Assembly: GCF_030264295.1 (NCBI RefSeq)
Contig: NZ_CP127173.1
Location: forward strand, 689,501 to 753,500
DNA: 64,000 bases
Direction: 5' to 3'
DNA from: Amycolatopsis nalaikhensis
GTDB taxonomy: Bacteria; Actinomycetota; Actinomycetes; Mycobacteriales; Pseudonocardiaceae
The translations under genes and the position numbers were made by a program. The notes beneath the pieces were generated by a model. It saw nothing but the letters and a program-made list of their open reading frames with translations. It had not been told where the DNA came from and ran no database searches. Positions 53,713 through 61,484 of this stretch are shown in pieces. Positions within the stretch are counted from its first letter, which is position 1; the number at the start of each line of letters is the position of its first letter.

Positions 53713-53753
53713 ACCGCCCACCGGTTCCGAAGATCCAGGTAGGGCGGTTTTTT
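53713..53753 (+). terminator. Terminator of the tRNA-Ala gene
   Basis: ACCGCCC pairs with GGGCGGT over a 22-nt loop and is followed by a run of T (53748-53753). Confidence 0.75.
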
Positions 53754-53807
53754 CGTTGTGCCGGATCTTGAGTTTCGTCAAGGACAAGTCCAGCTACCGG
53801 CTAGTAG

Positions 53808-53870
53808 CTGGGGCAAAACTGGGGCACAGGCCGGATGGCGGAGAAATGGGGTCACGAAAAGTGCCCCAGT
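53808..53870. other. Candidate arm-type integrase binding sites
   Basis: CTGGGGCA occurs at 53808-53815 and 53819-53826 as direct repeats with a 3-bp gap, and inverted (TGCCCCAG) at 53862-53869. ACTGGGGCAC and GTGCCCCAGT form perfect 10-bp arms. Position between the tRNA and the excisionase gene suggests recombination-protein sites; a simple hairpin is the alternative. No gene is credible between 53701 and 54059. Confidence 0.5.
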
Positions 53871-54059
53871 AGCGTCCCCCGGACGGGTGGACGCCAGAGG
53901 TTCTTTGCGCGCACCTTCGTGCCGCCGGCGGCAAGCTCAGCTCCCTCGTCGAGTCTCGGCTCGAAGCGGTTCGCCGCGCATCAGCGCAGTCCTGTCTCCT
54001 CCGCTGCGGCTGGACGGAGTTAGCAGCGACCACGACCCGTCGCTCACTGCGAGGCAGCC

Positions 54060-54380
54060 ATGCAGACCGACGATGAAGCCCTGCGGCGATCCGACCCCAT
54101 AGCACTCGAGCCACCGAGCCACTCCCAGCCCACCAACTCCTCCACCGACGAAGTGGGCCGGCTTCTCTACACGCCGACAGCCGCGGCCGAGCGACTGACC
54201 GTCGGCGAGTCCTGGCTCCGCCGCAAAGCCGGCCAGCGCCTCATTCCCTGCACCTTCGTCGGCAAACACCTGCGCTTCACCGAAGACGACCTCCGCTCCA
54301 TCGTCGCCGCCGGCCACCGCGGACCGAGCAACCGCGACCAGACCGGCCGCCCCGGACGCCGACGCCGCACCCGTCGCTGA
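54060..54380 (+). CDS. Excisionase-like small DNA-binding protein
   Basis: A 106-aa protein with a MerR/Xis-type helix-turn-helix in the middle (LLYTPTAAAERLTVGESWLRRKAG, FVGKHLRFTEDDLRSIVAAG at about residues 35-85), a polar N-terminal arm and a basic Arg-rich tail. It lies 120 bp before the tyrosine integrase, as recombination directionality factors do. It could also be a transcriptional regulator of the element. Confidence 0.75.
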   Translation: MQTDDEALRRSDPIALEPPSHSQPTNSSTDEVGRLLYTPTAAAERLTVGESWLRRKAGQRLIPCTFVGKHLRFTEDDLRSIVAAGHRGPSNRDQTGRPGRRRRTRR

Positions 54381-54499
54381 CACCCGTTCCGGTACCACGA
54401 CGAGGTTCTTCGCCGAACACGCTTCCCCTCTGTCGCCTATGGAGCGGTCCTGGACACGCACCACCACGCGACCCCCTCACCACAGCGCAGGAGTTCACC

Positions 54500-55696
54500 G
54501 TGCCCTGGACCGAACCCGCCGGCGACGACACCTGGCGAGTCCGCTACCGCCGCACCGACGGCACCAAAGGCGCCATCTCCGGCTTCGCCGACGCCACCGC
54601 AGCCGAAGACCACATCAGCACCATGCTCCACGAACAACGCACCGGAACCTGGATCGACCCCGAAGACAGCCGCATAACTGTGGCCGAATTCGCCCCTGCC
54701 TGGCTCGACTCCCTCGACATCGACCAACGCACCGAAGAGAACTACCGCAGCTTCCTCAAAGTCCACATCCTCCCCCGCTGGGGCACCACCGGCTTCGGCG
54801 AACTCACCAACCTCGGCATCCGCACCTGGGAGAAGAAGCTCCGCGCCTCCGGGCTGGCGAAGACCACGGTCGACAGCATCATCAAGTGTTTCTCGCTTCT
54901 GCTCTCCGACGCCGTGCCGGAGAAGCTGATCGCCGCGAACCCTCTCGTCGCCCGCCGCCGCGGGCGCCGCCGCCGCGCCCAGCGCACCCCGCGCAAGATC
55001 TGGGGCGAACCAGCCGAGGTCCTCCACGTTGCCGACCAGGTCGCCCTCAAGTACGGACCATGCGGAGCGATCCTCGTCGTCACCGGCGGCTGGACCGGAG
55101 CCCGCTGGGGCGAACTCACCGGCCTCGACCGAGCCAACGTCCACCTCTACGACGACGACACCGGCTCCATCTACCTCGACCCCGACATCGGCGCCCTCCA
55201 CGAACCCTGCAGCGGCCCGCTTTACCTCGGCCACCTCAAAACCGACGAGTCCGAACGCACCATCAGCCTGCCCCCGTTCCTCGTCCGCCTCCTCCGCTGG
55301 CACCTGACCACCCACAACCACCGCCAGGTCTTCGTCACCCCCAACCTCGAATGGCACCGACGCAGCAACTTCTCCCGCCGAGCCTTCCGCCCCGCCGCCG
55401 ACGGCAACCTCCACATCCCCAACCCCGCCATCCGCCTCCAACCAACCAAACCCGGCCTCACCTTCCACGGCCTCCGCCACAGCCACAAAACCTGGATGAT
55501 CGACGACGGCATCCCCGAAATCGCCCAGGCCCTCCGCCTCGGCCACGTCCTCCAAGACAAAGTCCAAGAGACCTACTCCCACGTCGCCGCCGCAGTCGAA
55601 CAACGCCTCCTCGACAGCCTGCAAGCACGATGGGACAAAGCAGTCGCCGACTCCAAGACCACAGCTGCAGACGCACTGTGGCGCACCTGCGCATGA
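54500..55696 (+). CDS. Tyrosine site-specific integrase
   Basis: A 398-aa phage-type recombinase starting at GTG. The N-terminal arm-binding part (residues 1-60, VRYRRTDGTKGAISGFADATAAEDH), the SAM-like core-binding domain (70-150, TEENYRSFLKVHILPRWG) and the catalytic domain follow in order: Arg in GGWTGARWGELTGLD, HGLRHSHKTWMID (HxxR), LRLGH, and the nucleophile Tyr in VQETYSHVAAAV. All catalytic residues are intact, so it is probably active on the adjacent tRNA-Ala site. Confidence 0.93.
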   Translation: MPWTEPAGDDTWRVRYRRTDGTKGAISGFADATAAEDHISTMLHEQRTGTWIDPEDSRITVAEFAPAWLDSLDIDQRTEENYRSFLKVHILPRWGTTGFGELTNLGIRTWEKKLRASGLAKTTVDSIIKCFSLLLSDAVPEKLIAANPLVARRRGRRRRAQRTPRKIWGEPAEVLHVADQVALKYGPCGAILVVTGGWTGARWGELTGLDRANVHLYDDDTGSIYLDPDIGALHEPCSGPLYLGHLKTDESERTISLPPFLVRLLRWHLTTHNHRQVFVTPNLEWHRRSNFSRRAFRPAADGNLHIPNPAIRLQPTKPGLTFHGLRHSHKTWMIDDGIPEIAQALRLGHVLQDKVQETYSHVAAAVEQRLLDSLQARWDKAVADSKTTAADALWRTCA

Positions 55697-55814
55697 GTCG
55701 TGCAACTAGCTGTCACCCCGAGTAGCCGACGAGGCCTTGAAGAATGATCGTGGTTTAGGCCAACGCGGAGCATAATGAATTCATGCCACGTCTCCCTTCG
55801 GGAGTGACCGTATT

Positions 55815-56066
55815 GTGCGGCGCCGGCGCGTCTGGATACTCACGCCTCCCCCGCGGCGTAGAACTCGCATTGTTAGCGTTCAACGAGGTTGCGCGCGGAG
55901 CTGGTGTATATCCACCAGCGGCCATCGATGCGGTCGCCAGCAGCTCGACAGCGATGAGTTGCGCCTGGAAGTGCTCCTTGACCTGATGGCCCGTGAGGTG
56001 CCCACGCGGACCCTGGCCGGGGTGTACTCCGTTCTAGAAGGTGCGAAGCCGACACGGCCGATGTAA
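55815..56066 (+). CDS. Possible small ORF (hypothetical)
   Basis: An 83-codon frame from GTG 55815. Only its second half (LDSDELRLEVLLDLMAREVPTRTLAGVYSVLEGAKP, about residues 43-78) reads like protein; the first half is Arg-rich and atypical, and a different frame starting at ATG 55783 looks better before 55900. It may be a short gene damaged by a frameshift, or chance. No ribosome site stands out. Confidence 0.25.
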   Translation: MRRRRVWILTPPPRRRTRIVSVQRGCARSWCISTSGHRCGRQQLDSDELRLEVLLDLMAREVPTRTLAGVYSVLEGAKPTRPM

Positions 56067-56330
56067 GCGGCGCGAGGTCACCGCACCCGGCTGAAATGTA
56101 AGCGCGAAGGGTATACGGACCGCAAACAATTACCCGACCGAGCTGTCCGACAGTCACGCAATACCATACAACGAAGCGGCAGCGTCACAAATTTCTCCAT
56201 GTCAAACCACCTTCAGCACGGAAATTATCGACGTGCGTAACAATACTCGGCAGCTTCCGACTCTGAACAAGCTCGATCCGTCGACGAAGAGGACCGAACT
56301 ACTCACCGTCAACCGTGAAGCTGGTGACAA
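56067..56330. other. AT-richer intergenic gap before the metalloprotease
   Basis: No gene, RNA or clear repeat is visible. Stretches such as ACAAATTTCTCCATG and GAAATTATC are unusually A/T-rich for this genome and may hold the promoter of the metalloprotease gene. Confidence 0.4.
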
Positions 56331-58343
56331 ATGTCAGCACCCGATGATTTACGAGGTCCCCGATCCCTCGTCAAGGGACGAACCAGAGCTCGGCAGAACC
56401 GCAAGTACAGGCGAGGCATGTGCGTCATCCTGGCCGCTGCTCTGACCATGGCCTTGGGTGGCGGCGCGGCCACAGCGTCGGCGGACACGCCGACGTCGAC
56501 GACGCCCCCATTTCACCAATGCCCGGCCGTCGGCTCGGCACCAGGTTGTGCCATCCTGCTGATCGTCAACGCGGACAGAACCGTTTCCGTGGCCGGCGAC
56601 AACGGAGTCGGCCCCTACGACGGAGCTGACGACAGCCTGATCGGCATCGTGAACCTGTCGTCGACCGCTGTCGACGCTGTCACCGTCACCGGGACCGGCA
56701 GCGATCTGTCCGGTTTCGACGGGGACGGGCTCTGCACTTACGTCGGCTGTTCGTATCCGGCTCCTACCGGCTACGAAGGGCCGGACAACACGTTCACCAC
56801 CGACCCGGCGATTCCGGACTCTGCGGAGGTGGACTTCACCACCCCGCTCGCCCCCGGCAGCAGTTCGTACTTCTCGCTGGAAGGCGCTTTGACCGCGGCG
56901 TCCCTCACCGCACGCCCAGGGCACCTCGCCAAGGACACCGACGGAGACGGGATCCCCGACAGCTGGGAGGACTCGCCTGGGCGCGACCTCGGCGGAGGAG
57001 TGTTCGACGGCGCGCTGCACTCCCTCGGTGCCAGCAGCCTGCACAAAGACATCTTCCTCCACATCGATAGCGAGAAAGGCGCCGAGCTCAGCGACAAGGC
57101 GACACAACTGCTCATCGACGCCTTCGCGAAAGCTCCAGTTCAGAACCAAGACCAGCAACCGGGCATCCGGTTGCATGTGATCAAGGGCACGACGACACTG
57201 TCCGAATCCGAGTCCGACGCCCTTCGCGCATCGAAAAACGATCCGGACTGGCTGAAGATCTTCGAACGCTATAAGGCGGACCCCGAACTGAACGCGTTCC
57301 ACTACGTCGTGTCCGCTCACTGGGACCGAGCCGACTACGCGGGCCAAACGGACAGAATTCCCGGGCAGTTCATCGTCGTGAACAACTGCGGAACGCGGCG
57401 AGTGCCCCGGTTCCTGTTCTTCGGCGGCGGTCTCCGCCACACGTGCGCTGCGTCGGACGCCGACCAAGCCGCCAACCTCATGCACGAACTGGGCCACAAC
57501 CTCGGTTTGCATCACGGCGGAGCCGGCCCCATGGCCACCGACGACCTGGAAGACCAGTTCAAACCAAACTACCTGTCGGTCATGAGTTACAACTTCTCCC
57601 ACAGCGGCGTACCCGGTATCGGCCTCACATACTCCCAATGGGGCCCCGCCAGCCTCCCCGTTCTCGACGAAAACTCGCTGTCGGAGCCCGCCGGTATCCA
57701 GAAACTGGACAATTCGATCCCTGCAGCGGCCCGCACATTTTACTACTGCCCGGCCGACGGAAAGATGCGGACCGTCAAGCTCGGGGCCGGGATCGACTGG
57801 AACTGCAAGTCCGGACGCGAGCCCAGCCCAGTTTCAGCGAACATCGACTTCCCAAGGTACGTCCGACAAAAGGATGGGTTCGCGTTCTTGAACACCAAAC
57901 GCACGCTGTCTCCCCACGAAGACTGGAGCACCCTGCTCTACGGCGGCGACCTGATCGGCCAGTCCTCGACCACCTACCCCGGGCCGATCGCGCTCGCGGA
58001 CCAGCGCGCTCTCGCCGAGCCGACACGAGAGGAACGGACCCGATTGGCCGCGGAGGTCAATCCGATCCCGACGCTCACGGCGAAGGTCACCGCACGAGAC
58101 CGGTCGTCAGTCACCCTCACCGTACCGGTATCGACCACAACAGACGGCGTCCTGACTTGGTCGCCGGTCGAGCCTGACGGATCACCGGGGCAGCCGGTTC
58201 CCGGTTCGACCGTCCGCGCCGGAAACGGGCAGACCTTCGAGGTGCGCATTCCGCTGAATGCCTTGACAGGCCGCCAAGGCGTAGTCGTGAACTTCACCAA
58301 TGACGACTGGACAGTCTCCGGCGTCACGCCCACAAGGCTCTGA
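56331..58343 (+). CDS. Secreted metzincin-type zinc metalloprotease
   Basis: A 670-aa protein. A basic n-region then a hydrophobic segment (CVILAAALTMALGGGAATASAD) forms the signal peptide; ATG 56418 is an alternative start giving a shorter n-region. A calcium-binding thrombospondin-type repeat (DTDGDGIPDSWED, about residue 205) precedes the catalytic part, with zinc motif HELGHNLGLHH and Met-turn LSVMSYNF. Cysteines suggest disulfides in the mature enzyme. The C-terminal 120 residues are an Ig-like/beta domain (VTLTVPVSTTTDGVLTWSPV). It is probably cargo of the integrated element. Target protein unknown. It is followed by a clear terminator. Confidence 0.85.
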   Translation: MSAPDDLRGPRSLVKGRTRARQNRKYRRGMCVILAAALTMALGGGAATASADTPTSTTPPFHQCPAVGSAPGCAILLIVNADRTVSVAGDNGVGPYDGADDSLIGIVNLSSTAVDAVTVTGTGSDLSGFDGDGLCTYVGCSYPAPTGYEGPDNTFTTDPAIPDSAEVDFTTPLAPGSSSYFSLEGALTAASLTARPGHLAKDTDGDGIPDSWEDSPGRDLGGGVFDGALHSLGASSLHKDIFLHIDSEKGAELSDKATQLLIDAFAKAPVQNQDQQPGIRLHVIKGTTTLSESESDALRASKNDPDWLKIFERYKADPELNAFHYVVSAHWDRADYAGQTDRIPGQFIVVNNCGTRRVPRFLFFGGGLRHTCAASDADQAANLMHELGHNLGLHHGGAGPMATDDLEDQFKPNYLSVMSYNFSHSGVPGIGLTYSQWGPASLPVLDENSLSEPAGIQKLDNSIPAAARTFYYCPADGKMRTVKLGAGIDWNCKSGREPSPVSANIDFPRYVRQKDGFAFLNTKRTLSPHEDWSTLLYGGDLIGQSSTTYPGPIALADQRALAEPTREERTRLAAEVNPIPTLTAKVTARDRSSVTLTVPVSTTTDGVLTWSPVEPDGSPGQPVPGSTVRAGNGQTFEVRIPLNALTGRQGVVVNFTNDDWTVSGVTPTRL

Positions 58344-58349
58344 AGACCG

Positions 58350-58386
58350 GTGCGGTGGCCCCTCAGCCCGCAGCGGGCCACCGCAC
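58350..58386 (+). terminator. 12-bp hairpin behind the metalloprotease gene
   Basis: GTGCGGTGGCCC and its exact complement around a 13-nt loop, 6 bp after the stop. No U-run. Confidence 0.7.
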
Positions 58387-58810
58387 CACTTCCAGACGCC
58401 GAGCCCTGCCGGTGCCATACCCAGACCGAGCGACCGCAGCTCTGCGGTCTCGCCAGCCCCTCGGCGTGCCGGGCGTCCGGCACACCAGCAGGATGGTGTA
58501 AACGCCGCTGGTGCTCGACTGGAGCGTGGTTGATCAGCGCCCGGTGCTGCACGCACGCCAGGGCCTCCGTCCGCTGTGCAGCCCATGGCCGGACGGCTCC
58601 GGAGGGGCGATCACCAGAAGCTGCAGGGTCGTTGGGGGCCAGCCGGAGCTGCGCCGAAGCGCCCGTGAACGCTGCGAACGGTCGCTGCGAACCGAGATCA
58701 CCCAGCTGCATTTGCGGTGCATCGAGATCTTCGCAATCCCGATCAGCAGACCCGATGTCAGCTCGGCTCCGACTGTCGATCATGCTCCGCGCGTAACAGA
58801 GAAGCACGGG
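58387..58810. other. Gap before the kinase/vWA operon
   Basis: No convincing gene. The downstream reading frame stays open back to about 58511, but its residues there do not look like protein and contain no conserved pattern. The promoter of the operon probably lies here. Confidence 0.4.
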
Positions 58811-60208
58811 TTGCGACTTCATGGCATGTTGTTGAGTCTGACGCGGGTCGGGGCGACACTCCAGGGCCTGGACAAAGCTGTCGCTGTCCTCGGCGCCGAC
58901 CCTGCCCGGGTCACCGGTCAGCTCACCCGGACTGCCCGCAGCGACGAGCTCGCCCGGCGGATCGAGCAGGTCGACGCAGCGCCCGGCTTGTTCGTGGTAC
59001 GTCAGGAACCGGCTTGGCTGGGTACCCGTCCGGCGCGTGATCAAGCTTTCGACGAGCTGGCGCGGACCCTTCGCCTGCTCGCGGACGCTGCGCGGACAGC
59101 CGGTGGCGTGCTGGTGCCGACTGCGGTCGGGACGAATCGGCAGCCTGCCGTTCTAGGTGGTGATACCCATGTCATCGAAGCCCTTTCGCCGGTAGAGCAG
59201 GAAGTTCTGACGAACCTGCTTCGTGACCAAGTGCCCACGCTCATCGCCATGGCTGGACGCGGTGTGACGACGGCCGGGGATCCCCGTGACCGTATCGGGT
59301 CACGCTGGCTGACATCCTCGCGAGCCCATCTCGCGGCTCGGTTCTTCGCCTCGACGGCGCCAGCACACCTGGAGCGGGTCAAGGCGGAGTTGCGGCGGCG
59401 GGACGGTGTGGCGCGGCTGGACCGGATGGACGTGGTGCCCGGCCAGAGCGCCGACGGCCGCTTGTTCGTGACGGTGCGGTGCCTGGACGCCGCCGCGAGC
59501 CTGGCCACAGCGCGCGCTCACACGATCGTCCTGGCAGCCATGGGATTACGTGCTCGCAGGATGGTGCGGGAAGGCCAACGTATCGGCCACTCGCCGCAGA
59601 AACGACTGGAGGAAAACCGTGCTCGCGCCATCGCGGACGGCCTCCGTGCCCGGTTGGTCCTCGAAGACCGGGACGGGCCACCTCGCCGCGGGCAGGCGCG
59701 GACTACCCGGCAGGTGGATGGGCGGACCGCGGTCCGCGAGTTGCTGCTGGACCTCTGCCGGGAATTCGCAAACCTCGGTGCCTCGGCCGACGAGCTGGCC
59801 CCGGTGCTCCTGCCGGTCGAGCTGCCACGGCTTGGACTGCGTCGCCTGGCGACCGAACACGACCTGCTGTCCACCTGGTCCGAGCGCGGCGAGTCCACTT
59901 TGGTCAACTCGGCGGCCGGTGAGCTGGGCAATCCCGCTGCAGGTGGTCGGCTTCTCGGTCACGCCAGGGAAACGGCGCCCGGACGGGTGTCCGTTGCGCT
60001 CGATATCTGGGAAGCCAACCTTTCCGGCGGCGCCCGCACCCGCAAACCGAAGAACGACGCCCCGAGACACGCCCGCGATCGGGCACGCGGATCGGCTCGT
60101 CGGGAACGCGACGGCCGGCCGGAGAAGCCTGCCCGGCGATCCCGTGGCGATCAGCGACGGGGCGGCAGTGGTGGACCCGGCAACAACGGGAGGTCGTCGC
60201 ATGACTGA
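58811..60208 (+). CDS. Possible amidoligase-like (GCS2/glutamine-synthetase-fold) protein
   Basis: About 465 aa. The start is uncertain: TTG 58811 has AGAGAAG upstream, ATG 58826 has none. No family is certain. The middle resembles the carboxylate-amine ligase (GCS2) group: AFDELARTLRLLADAARTAGGVLVPTAVG, then LLRDQVPTLIAMAGRGVTTAGDPRDRIGSRWL over about residues 145-177, and VTVRCLDAAASLATARAHTIVLAAM where GCS2 enzymes have E-R-D followed by a helix. The N-terminal Glu cluster of active enzymes is not visible. The C-terminal 60 residues are an Arg/Lys/Gly-rich tail suited to nucleic acid binding. It overlaps the next gene by 8 bp in a four-gene operon with a zinc-finger protein, a vWA protein and a kinase. 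Confidence 0.6.
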   Translation: MRLHGMLLSLTRVGATLQGLDKAVAVLGADPARVTGQLTRTARSDELARRIEQVDAAPGLFVVRQEPAWLGTRPARDQAFDELARTLRLLADAARTAGGVLVPTAVGTNRQPAVLGGDTHVIEALSPVEQEVLTNLLRDQVPTLIAMAGRGVTTAGDPRDRIGSRWLTSSRAHLAARFFASTAPAHLERVKAELRRRDGVARLDRMDVVPGQSADGRLFVTVRCLDAAASLATARAHTIVLAAMGLRARRMVREGQRIGHSPQKRLEENRARAIADGLRARLVLEDRDGPPRRGQARTTRQVDGRTAVRELLLDLCREFANLGASADELAPVLLPVELPRLGLRRLATEHDLLSTWSERGESTLVNSAAGELGNPAAGGRLLGHARETAPGRVSVALDIWEANLSGGARTRKPKNDAPRHARDRARGSARRERDGRPEKPARRSRGDQRRGGSGGPGNNGRSSHD

Positions 60209-61484
60209 GGCGTTGCCCGTGGACGTCGAGCTCGTCATGGACGTGCGGCATCTGCCGGTCGCGCCCACCGACGCGAAGGAGTACGGCGCCCTCTGGGCCA
60301 AGCTCGAACCCGCCCTCGTCGGCCGGAACCTCCGGGCCAAGAAGGTTCACCAGCTCACCGGCGCGGACGGATCGGTCAGGCTGGAGGTCGTGCGCATCGC
60401 AGACGGGCTGGGCGTAGTCTCCCCGGCGACCCGGTTCAGCATCGTCGCGGTCCGCGAATCCGCCCAGCTACGCTATCGGTGCCGGCAGTGCTCGGCCGAA
60501 GGGACTGCCTGCTACGGGCCGTTCCCTTGTTCGGTGCGCGACGGCGGGGCGGAACACCGCGTGTGTGACGCGCACGTGAGCATTCTGGACGGGTCACTGA
60601 CCGCGACCTGTGCCGAACACCGCCCGACATGCCGTGACTGCGGCCAGCCCGCCACGTTCCGATGCGCCGGGGAGGTGTGCCATCGGGAGCGCGCCTGGTG
60701 CGACGACCACCGCCGTCCGCATCCTCGGGACCGGGACGTCGACTTCTGTCCATCGTGCTACGACCGGGAGTTCCCGCGGTGCGAAGCGCCTGGCTGCCAG
60801 GACATCGGCACCGTCACCTGCGAGCACGCCTCTCCCGCCTACGAGCTGTGCAGAGTCCGGATGTGCACCCGCCATGCCCGGCGGTGGCAGGTGTTCGGTG
60901 GCGAACGGATGGGGCTCGGCCGGTGCTCCCGCCACGCGGGTCTCGGCGATCTGTCGGCTGAACAGCTGATGTTCCAGATCGTCGTCGGCGCATCGGCTCG
61001 CCGGCGCCGGCAGCGGCTTCCCAGCCTGCAGGGAATCGCGCATACGTTGCGCAACGGCGGTCACGCCCAGCTGGCCCTGGACTACCGGAAGATCCATAGC
61101 ATGCTGGGCCACCTGGCCGGCACGCTGGGCCGAGGTGGCCCGAGGGCGGCGATCGAAGCAATGGCGGAGATGCAGCGGCCTTGGGATCGGCAGCTGCAGG
61201 ACACCGGAGCGGCGGCGCAGGAAGGACTGCAGCTGGTCGAGAAGCTCAAACAGCTTGTCTTGGCCGAAGACCGGAAGTTCGGCCAGGCCATCGCCGCGGC
61301 GCTCTCTCTCGCCGAGTTCAAGCCCGCTGTCATGCGTAGTGGCCGGCCAACCCCGGTCCTGTTCGTCAATCTCGCGGATGACCTGCGGGGGCTGTTCATC
61401 GGCAAAGGCGGTATACGCAAGAAGGCCTATGCGGCTCGGTTGGGAGTCGAGATCGAGTTCGAAGGAGGGAGGCGCCGCCGATGA
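60201..61484 (+). CDS. Cys-rich zinc-finger and KH-like protein
   Basis: A 427-aa protein; GGGAGG precedes the ATG. The N-terminal 90 residues are alpha/beta (VDVELVMDVRHLPV, RLEVVRIADGLGVV). Residues 94-243 contain about eighteen Cys and many His in CxxC and CxxH pairs (RCRQCSAEG, CRDCGQPATFRC, CPSCYDREFPRCEAPGC, CTRH), resembling B-box/treble-clef fingers. A helical stretch (250-375) follows, and the end has the KH-type loop VNLADDLRGLFIGKGGIRKKAYAARL (GKGG at residues 401-404), suggesting RNA or DNA binding. It may be an adaptor or an RNA sensor. It overlaps both neighbours (8 and 4 bp). Confidence 0.7.
   Translation: MTEALPVDVELVMDVRHLPVAPTDAKEYGALWAKLEPALVGRNLRAKKVHQLTGADGSVRLEVVRIADGLGVVSPATRFSIVAVRESAQLRYRCRQCSAEGTACYGPFPCSVRDGGAEHRVCDAHVSILDGSLTATCAEHRPTCRDCGQPATFRCAGEVCHRERAWCDDHRRPHPRDRDVDFCPSCYDREFPRCEAPGCQDIGTVTCEHASPAYELCRVRMCTRHARRWQVFGGERMGLGRCSRHAGLGDLSAEQLMFQIVVGASARRRRQRLPSLQGIAHTLRNGGHAQLALDYRKIHSMLGHLAGTLGRGGPRAAIEAMAEMQRPWDRQLQDTGAAAQEGLQLVEKLKQLVLAEDRKFGQAIAAALSLAEFKPAVMRSGRPTPVLFVNLADDLRGLFIGKGGIRKKAYAARLGVEIEFEGGRRRR

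Larger units (their letters stand above)
53701..58343 (+). mobile_element. Putative tRNA-Ala-integrated element (right end not found)
   Basis: A tyrosine integrase and an excisionase-like gene directly follow the tRNA-Ala, with direct and inverted CTGGGGCA motifs in the gap, the usual left end of an actinobacterial integrative element. Sequence from 55700 to 58300 is less GC-biased than the left part of the window. No second copy of the tRNA 3' end is visible up to 64000, so the right boundary is unknown; it may include the operon at 58811-64000. The end given is only the last clear cargo gene. Confidence 0.5.

Noticed and set aside
53758-54102. A 114-codon frame after the tRNA gene
   Set aside because: No family resemblance, overlaps repeated CTGGGGCA sites and the excisionase-like gene in another frame.
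56233-56445. A 70-codon frame before the metalloprotease
   Set aside because: It overlaps the metalloprotease N-terminus, has no ribosome site and is not protein-like.
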